From: Zygnema cylindricum | Lineage: Eukaryota > Streptophyta > Zygnematophyceae > Zygnematales > Zygnemataceae | Assembly (NCBI GenBank): GCA_037447655.1 | Contig: JBBHKE010002906.1 | Location: forward strand, 1 to 64,000 | Reading direction: 5' to 3' | DNA: 64,000 bases | Shown here: piece by piece, positions 56,939 to 64,000 of the stretch | How positions within the stretch are numbered: the first letter of the stretch is position 1 | How the letters are laid out: every line of letters begins with the position of its first letter | Notes under the pieces: model-generated | The model's database searches: none | Seen by the model: the letters and a program-made list of their open reading frames with translations, nothing else | Told to the model about the DNA's origin: nothing | Program-made: the position numbers and the translations under genes

Positions 56939-57860
56939 TCTAATAGGATTTCCTACCTCTTAGAAAATCCCATTACTTAAGAATTAATTTTAAATTAGAA
57001 GAAGCTTTTGTCCACATAACTTTAGCTTGGTCTCTTGCCCTCGTGGCTCAACCCTTTTTTTTTAAATGTTTTCCACTACTCTCCACTCTTAATAATTCTA
57101 GCTCTTAACTACTAAAACACCACTTAGTTTGTAAGAGATTTCAGTGCAAAAATGCCATTGCTCCAATTTGGTTTTAATCGCTCAGGACGAAGATCAGTCA
57201 GAATTTCCACAAACATTTCCAAAGAAAAAGATGTCTTCTCTTCTCTTTGACTTCACAATTTATCCATCACCGCCCTGGGCTCGCCAGGCTAGATTCCCAG
57301 GCCAGAGTCAACACTCCGTTGAACAGGTCTTACCTGGGCAATTCATTGATCAGCATAGACTCAAACTGACTAATGCAAAAACGTGCGAAATCTCTTACTA
57401 ACTACGTAGCATTTCTAACCAATCAAACGATACGTTTCACTACGTAACATTTACGTGCAAAAGTGCGAGCCAACCGAAACGCGACTTTGCACGAACGTGC
57501 GTCACAATTCTCGCACGCAAAACTTCCTACGAAATTTCATAATGTGAAAGTGACGTTTCCTACTAAAAATTGTACGAAACGAACCATCATGCATACATAA
57601 CGAAATATTGATTTTGTTTCGTCCTATATAAACGTACGCCTAAAATTCAGCGGCTAGTTTCACACTTAACTCGTAAAAATAAAAACCCATTCGTTATTTT
57701 GACCTCGCGATGTCGCCTAAATACACCAATCACTATATCTTTTAAAATATTACCCCAAATTGTGCGATTCTTTCGCGGACGTCTATCAAATTCAAAAATA
57801 TATATTCGTAACACTTAAATACCCATTTAGGAACAAGTTCGATCCACTATTAGTGTTACA
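56939..57860 (-). repeat. GyD 3' LTR (922 bp)
   Basis: In element sense it starts TGTAACACTAATAG after ATAAGGAGGAGATGA, and ends GGAAATCCTATTAGA. Relative to the GyB LTR it lacks a segment of roughly 85 bp near its end. Confidence 0.82.
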
Positions 57861-58076
57861 TCATCTCCTCCTTATATTTGACTGACCTTAGTTAAAACAC
57901 ATTTAATTCTGAAGACGCGACTTTTATATTATTATCCCTCGAAAACCTTTGTAAAAACTTTGAAGTTTTGTCTTCTAAAGTTAACTCATCTTCTGGCCTT
58001 CCTAGATAATGCACTTGCCAAAATATAGTATTGTCGACCTTAAATGGTTGACCAACCCAATCTATTGCCTATCTGT
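57861..58076 (-). pseudogene. GyD pol tail (after integrase)
   Basis: Minus strand aligns with the GyB end (DWVGQRFNVGDTIFWQVHSL...), as GWSTI, YYILASAL and FKVFTKVFEG, heavily decayed. Confidence 0.65.
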
Positions 58077-59449
58077 TGTTGTTTTTGGAAGATTCAGTTT
58101 CGCACATGCGTGCGCGTATTTGCGTGCGTACGTAATTTCCGGAGTTAATGTGGAGGTTCGAACGGATTTGCGGATTGGGGGTTTATTGTACAAGTAAAAT
58201 TAATTGACTAATTGAGTGGCGCTGAATACGTAAGTGAAATGGACGGCGGATCGCGAAGTGATCTGATGTAAAATATTCTAAAAAGTCAAAATAGTACGTC
58301 GCACGTACGAAACACAATGCGACAGGCGATAGCTATTGAAAAGGACGCTTCCGGTACGGAACGTCTTATTTGGACATGTGTACTCTATATGCGACAAGCG
58401 CATTTATTGCAAACTACGCATATCGAGTACGGAAAAGATTTGGAAAGTACGGATTAATTTCGGCAGTGGTTCGAGTTACACGTGGAGGGCGGACGACGTC
58501 CGCCGATATTTTCAAGGGATCGCATTATTTTTAATGACGTATTATTAGGTGGACCGTACATATGCGATGTCAGTTCACTACGTGGATATATCTGCAAGTG
58601 ACTAAGCGAGTTGTCGCTTATGACGCGTATTTTGCGGACGAGTCGGTGTAAATATTTGAAACAACATTGTTTTGTTGTATGTGTAATAATAATTTAGTAT
58701 TGATTATGACAATTTTTATTTAGATGATCATTTAGGGTTTCGGCAGTTTAATTTGTGTGTTGTCGTACTTGCAGACAAGTGTACGCTTATGATTGGTTGA
58801 CTTTCAGGTGTACACTTACAGTTAGGATTATTTGTTGTAATAGGTTCTCATGGTTTAATACTACTTAGTGGAAGTTACGTTGGTTAATTTGACACGTAGC
58901 GATTTGTTGACAGCTCGCAAGTGTATATATAGATTTGAGCTTCATTAGGAAAATCATCAATGCTTAGCATGAAAAGTAGGGACCGAAGATGTAGAATTTT
59001 AGGGTTGCCGATTAGGTCATGCATTTAAATGATACATTGATTATTTGATTATACATTTGTTTATGTGTGATGCATTCATTTATTATTATTTATATATGTT
59101 AATTTTATGTTTGTTTGATATGCATTATGTATGCATTCGTCCTAGGGTTTGTTTATGTTGATTACTCCATCAAACCTTAGTTGTGTTTGTTATGTCATGC
59201 ATTGTCTTAGGGTTTGTTATGATGATGGAGATATATTAAGCTTCTATTCCATGAAACCCTAGATGATTTCATGCGTCTGTGTACGCATGCTTGCTCCGAC
59301 TGCGTACGGATGAATAATTGCATCTGTGTATGCATGTATGTTAAATGGAGGATGCATTTCAAATGATTGTTCATTGGCCTAGCTTTGCTTAACATTTTGT
59401 TTGATAGTTTGGGTTGCTTCTGCGGTCTATTTTAGACCAAAGAACAACA
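58077..59449 (+). mobile_element. Solo copia LTR (CoA-like family, 1373 bp)
   Basis: It starts TGTTGTTTTTGGAAGATTCA and ends GAACAACA. Its first 200 bp resemble the CoA LTR in element sense (CAGTTTCG, GGATTGGGGG, GGACGGCGGATCGCGAAG). Flanks TCTGT and TATGT are a 5-bp duplication with one change. It interrupts GyD pol, whose sequence resumes at TGTGGACCTCAG (59453). Confidence 0.75.
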
Positions 59450-62400
59450 TATGTGGACCTCAGTTTCTATAATTATTGAGAGATCTAATTTCAATTCTCT
59501 TTCAGTTGGCCAAAGCTTTGATGGTTTAAGTTGATTGATGTGTATAATTCGATGAATTTTTGTTTAAGGCGGAAAGTCCAATTTGGCAACAACTGAGGAT
59601 ATTATCTCGATAACAGTAAATGTTCTATTGTACTTAGGAGCAAATTTCCCCGTAGGATCCTATTGTCCCTCAATCTTACACTTGTAAAGAGTTGTAGAAT
59701 GCTAAACCTTGTCACCTGTGCTTTCCACCCAATCACCGCATTTGCGGTTAGCATTTAACTCTTGTGTCGTTTGTTCCTCCACTAATGCATCCTGGATTGT
59801 TTTCCAAACTGTTAAATATATTCCCAATACTTTCTTCCAGAACCCCTATTCTTTAGAGTGATCTCTGTTATTAAGTCTAATGCTTCTCTGGGTTGGTATC
59901 CGTATGCAACTTCGAACAGTGAGAATCTTATACTAGCATGTTTATATGAATTTTATGCAAATTCCATTAATGACAGTTTAGATTCCCATGTGTTATAAAC
60001 TCCATTGCAAACAGTCCTAAACATTTCTTTCAGTTGATCTGTCTGAGGACGATAAGAAGTACTCATTTTTTATTCAGTGCCTAAATTTTGTTGCCATTCT
60101 TTCCAAAATGCGGACGTAAAGTTATAATCCCTATCACTAACTATAGACAGAGGGACTCCATGATGTATGACCACGTTGTCAAAATATAACTTTGCAATAT
60201 CCACAATTGCATGAGTAGTTTTGCAAGGGATAGAGATTGCCATTTTACTGAACCTATCGACTACGACCATGATGCTATCATTTATTCTAGATATAGTTGG
60301 CAATCTCATAATAAAATCCATACTGACAGATTCCCATGTTTTTTCGGGGATGTCTAAAGGTTTTAAGAGACCTATCTAGGTTAGTGGTTACAAACTTTAC
60401 TTTGTTGGTAAGGGACACAACTTTTCACGTGTTTTGACACCTCTTTTGCCATCTCGGGCCAAAACAACCTACTTTGCAACCGACTAAGAGTTTGATCACG
60501 ACCCAGATGTGTTAAATGCTCATGGGCTTCTTGTAAAAGTTGTTTTCTTAGGTTTCCCACTTCAAGAATGCATAATCTATCCCTTGTTCGCAAATACAAT
60601 AAACCATATTTTATTTTAAAGTTTTTAACATGCCTCTCATTCAATGGGCCAGAATTCCCTCCCAAAATATTCTTGCAAATTACAATAAAATAATGATCTT
60701 TATCATAACCATTTCTAACAGCATCAAAAATCAATTTATCTCGACCACCACACTTTTTACAAAACATCTACCTAAAAGATTTGCGTCAAGATTTGTCTTT
60801 CCAGGAATATGTTTGTCATTAAATTTGAAATATGCCAATTTTTGCATCCACGTAACATGTCTACCAGTCATAATCTGTGCATCTCTTAATCTTTGTAGAT
60901 AGGAGAGTGCCTTATTATCACAGTGAACTGTAAATTCTTTATTATGCAAAAAACAAGGCCATTTCACCAATGCATGAACTATTGTGAGTAATTCTCTTTC
61001 CTGTGCTGGAAAGTTCTTTTCACCATTATTGAATTTCCTGAACTCAAAAGCAATAGGGTGAAAATGTTTTTCGTCTTTGTGACTTATGACTACACTTAGT
61101 CCTTTATCTGATGCAACACTACTGATTAGAACTTCAAATTCCCTAGCAGGATCATGATACACCAATGTAGGGGTAGAGGTCAACTTCCTTTTTAGTTCCT
61201 CGAAAAATCTCTTCTGATCGGTTCCCCACACAAACGTTCCCTTCTCCCGAAGTAAATCCGTCAAAGGTACAGGGATCATACTGAAGTTCTTGATAAATTC
61301 CTTGTAATAAGTGGCCAATCCCAAAAATGATCTAACTTCTTTAACATTTGTGGGTTGCTTCCAATTTTGTATTGCAATAATTTTTGATGGATATGTTTTA
61401 ACACCTTCCTGACTAACTATATGTCCCAAAAATAATTGTTCACTTTTAAGAAAACTAGATATTGACAATTTTTCATATAATTTTCTTTCCCTCAACCTTT
61501 CCAACACTTTTCTTAAATGAATTACATGTTGTTGTTTAGATTCGTTGTTAATTAGAATATCATCTATAAACACCTGAACAAACTCATCTATATAATCTTA
61601 AAAGGTTTGGTTCATTAATCTTTGATCAGAAAGGGGTGCATTCGTAAAACCAAATGGCATTACTATCCGTTAAAAATGACTGACTCTAGTGCTAAACGCA
61701 GTTTTGTAAACATCTTCGGTTCTAATTGGCAACTGATTAAAGCCACTACGCAGATCAATCAAAGAAAATGATTTAGCACCTTTCAAATTAGCTGTCAAAT
61801 CAAAAATTAAAGGTAAGGGATACTTATCGTTTACTATAATAATGTTTAGACTACGATAGTCGACACCTATTCTCAACGTTTCGTCTTTCTTTTTGACGAA
61901 GAGAACTGGTGATCCGTACGGTGATTTGCTGGGCTGAATATGTCGTTTCTCCAAAAGCTCATTAATCTGTGTCTTTAACTCCTCCTGCTCAAAGAAATTG
62001 TGCTTATAAATCCTTGTGACAGGAGGATTACATCCAGGTTCAAGGTTAATAACATGTTCCACATCTCGAGAAGGTGGCCTCCTTGAGGGTAAGTCACTTG
62101 GGAAAACATTTCTAAATTCAAAAATCAAATCTTTAACCGCAACATCAGATGTATTAATGTCTGTTACAAAATCAGATTTTTGTTTTTCAAGATTTTAGTC
62201 GTGTGTGATTTAGGAATAACATCAATGTTAATGTGTTCTCCCCCTCTTTCACCAGTTACTGCCTCAGTTACTAATAACAAGAAAGCATGATTTGTTTTAT
62301 CTTTTAAATGTTTTTTAAATTGTGTAGCACAAAACAAACCTTCCACTCCCAATTTGGTTATGTTATTTATATGATTCTATGCAAATTTTTTGAAGGTAAT

Positions 62401-63000
62401 GCTTGCAAAACCTTCCAGCCGTTGTTAGACTTCACTCTCAAGGTGTTAAATTCCCAATTAATTTGAGGGTTATGTTATGTTAGCCAAGGATTTCCTAGTG
62501 TTAGCTCCTCACTACCCAAATTTATTATTTCACACACAACTTTCATTTTATGTCATTGGATATCAACTTCTATTGTGTCAAATTGTAAATCTAATGTGGA
62601 ATTATTACAATTTGCCACCTGAATATGTAAAGGTTTTTCCCTTATGACTGTAGGAATTTTATTTTCCTCTACAAACTTATGAGAAATAAAATTTTGTGTT
62701 GCACCTGAATCTACCATAATTCTGAATGGTTTTCTTTCCATTAAAGACTCGAATCTGATCAAACTGTGTCTGGTGTCATCGTTACTTAACTGTCCTAACA
62801 TAGGTTTGTTGTTAAGAGTTTCATCAGAAAGAATGTTCAAACTATGGAGTGTAGTTAGCTTTATAATAATTTCACCTATCCTAGCCTTTTCATTCATTAG
62901 TTTGCCCTCCAAAATTTACTCCTTAACTTTTAGATCTGGTCGACTCAACTAAGGACTTTCAGCTAGTCCTTTCCGTTTCCCACCTCTTAGGCTTCGTGCT
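59450..63000 (-). pseudogene. GyD pol: protease, RT, RNase H, integrase
   Basis: Protease: MVDSGATQNFISHKF, keeping DSGA where GyB has [58 protein letters not shown]. RNase H: FRKFNNGEKNFPAQERELLT, VHCDNKALSYL. Integrase: HLTHLGRDQT...CVPYQQ (zinc Cys altered), MDFIMRLPTIS, VVVDRFSKMAIS, VSDRDYNFTSAFW. Several stops and frame changes; the final integrase part (59450-60070) is badly broken. Confidence 0.88.
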
Positions 63001-64000
63001 CAGCTAGGTATAATGGAATATCTTTCTGAAGACCTACATTGACATCAACTATCTTAAGCGATCCCTTATCTCTATTGTCCTTAGCGTAATGATATCGACC
63101 TCCGCATTTAAAACAAGTGACTATCTTTTTCTGTTTTGTGCGTTCTCTGCTGAAATGTCCCTCTTCTCCCTAGTTATTACAGTTAATCTTCTTCAGTTGT
63201 GCACACTCAAATGCCCTATGACCCCTTTTCTTACAGATAGTGCATGTGGGTATGGTAAGTTTAGGTTTATGAGCATTAATGCTCGGTTTAGGACTTTTAA
63301 TGTAGCCCCCTCTATTGTGAAATATATTTCGTGCATTAACACTCTTTCCACAACTCTGATTTCCCGTGAAGATATTTTGCCTATTCACAAGACTTGCATT
63401 CAAACCCTTTTCCTCAAATTCCTCTTCACCCCACTCTGATACTTCATTGAAATTTCCCCTGAGTGATTGAGTTTCACTATTATACCCCAATTGATCCTCT
63501 AATTCCAATGCCTTATCTTGTAGTTCTTTCAAATTATTAAATTTTTGATGTTTTAGATCAGATTTCAGTATAGGATTCAGATAGTTCAAGAAATGCAACT
63601 TAGCCATTTCATCAGTCAAACCCATGACATGAATGCTAGATGAGTCAAGTTCCACAACATAATTCTTCACAGATCCAGTATGCTTACAGTTGAACCACTT
63701 TTCTTCCATTCTAGATTTATAAGTGATAGACAAGAAACACGATTTGAATGGGATTTTAAAAGTTTCCCAATCAGCATTATCAGGAATCAAATTAGACCTT
63801 CTGTGAGTGTTATACCAAATTTGAGCATCACCTTTTAGAAAGTTAACAACAAAAGAAGTGTAATCATCGTGATCACAATTCCTAGATTCTAAATAATACT
63901 CCATATGAAAAAATCGAAGCATCCAACTCATCAATATTCTTACCATCGAAGGATGGTGCTTCACTGATAGACAATTTCAGATCTTTTATCTTCTTAGGTC
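63001..64000 (-). pseudogene. GyD gag (partial at window edge)
   Basis: YYLESRNCDHDDYTSFVVNF, LKGDAQIWYN, YKSRMEEKWFNCK, FLNYLNPILKSDLKHQ, CCHC knuckle CTICKKRGHRAFEC and further knuckles downstream with stops. Where GyB has TAG after INA, GyD reads INAHKPKL, showing that the GyB stop is derived. The N-terminus lies past 64000. Confidence 0.85.

Larger units (their letters stand above)
56939..64000 (-). mobile_element. GyD: Ty3/gypsy element, minus strand, runs off the right edge
   Basis: Same family as GyB, in the opposite orientation. From the right edge: gag, protease, RT, RNase H, integrase, tail, PPT, 3' LTR (56939-57860). The 5' LTR lies beyond 64000. A solo copia LTR (58077-59449) interrupts the integrase tail. 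Confidence 0.9.

Overview
This is a window of a eukaryotic nuclear genome. The coding parts are split by GT-AG introns, the intergenic DNA is AT-rich, and most of the window is LTR retrotransposons nested in one another. There are no bacterial features such as operons, ribosome binding sites or CRISPR arrays. A plant-type leucine-rich-repeat (LRR) gene with 72-nt phase-2 exons, an algal-style proline-rich stalk, a chromovirus and initiator-Met-primed elements together suggest a streptophyte (charophyte-like) or other green alga. That placement is inference and not secure.

1-10.6 kb holds the one host gene I can support. It is a plus-strand gene of at least 12 exons whose 5' end lies before the window. 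It encodes an LRR N-cap, about nine LRRs, a Cys-rich EGF-like segment, a long Pro/Ser-rich stalk and a C-terminal F-type-lectin (fucolectin-like) domain. The inferred join (1923 nt) is in frame throughout. The LRR exons sit in tandemly duplicated exon-plus-intron units, each with a G-rich tract before the acceptor. A TA-flanked MITE lies in an early intron.

10.6-17.3 kb is gene-poor: a decayed DDE transposase, a purine-rich tract, a perfect 41-bp hairpin, dispersed repeats, and a minus-strand Ty3/gypsy fragment (GyA) cut by a 10-N assembly gap.

17.3-24.3 kb is gypsy GyB (+), with a truncated 5' LTR, gag with three zinc knuckles, a pol with many stops but no frame change, and a full 3' LTR. 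24.3-27.8 kb is a nest of MITEs and inverted repeats.

27.8-40.6 kb is gypsy chromovirus GyC (+), with two 493-bp LTRs. It is interrupted at the end of its 5' LTR by a gag-only copia element CoA (minus, 28282-32952, TSD CTACA) and near its 3' end by a solo copia LTR (38204-39039). Unrecognised ORFs lie between its chromodomain and 3' LTR.

42.2-48.5 kb is a complete but decayed copia element CoB (minus, TSD GTATT). 49.8-54.1 kb is copia CoC (+), 3'-truncated. 54.1-56.9 kb is a patchwork of unrecognised ORFs, copia scraps, TATCGATA-type palindromes and tandem repeats. 56.9-64.0 kb is gypsy GyD (minus), close kin of GyB, with a second solo copia LTR inside it, running off the right edge.

The two most notable points are the LRR/EGF/Pro-rich/F-lectin architecture, and a copia group in which gag starts inside the 5' LTR and reads through the primer-binding site. 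In CoA that site is an exact match to the anticodon arm of plant initiator tRNA-Met (a half-tRNA primer).
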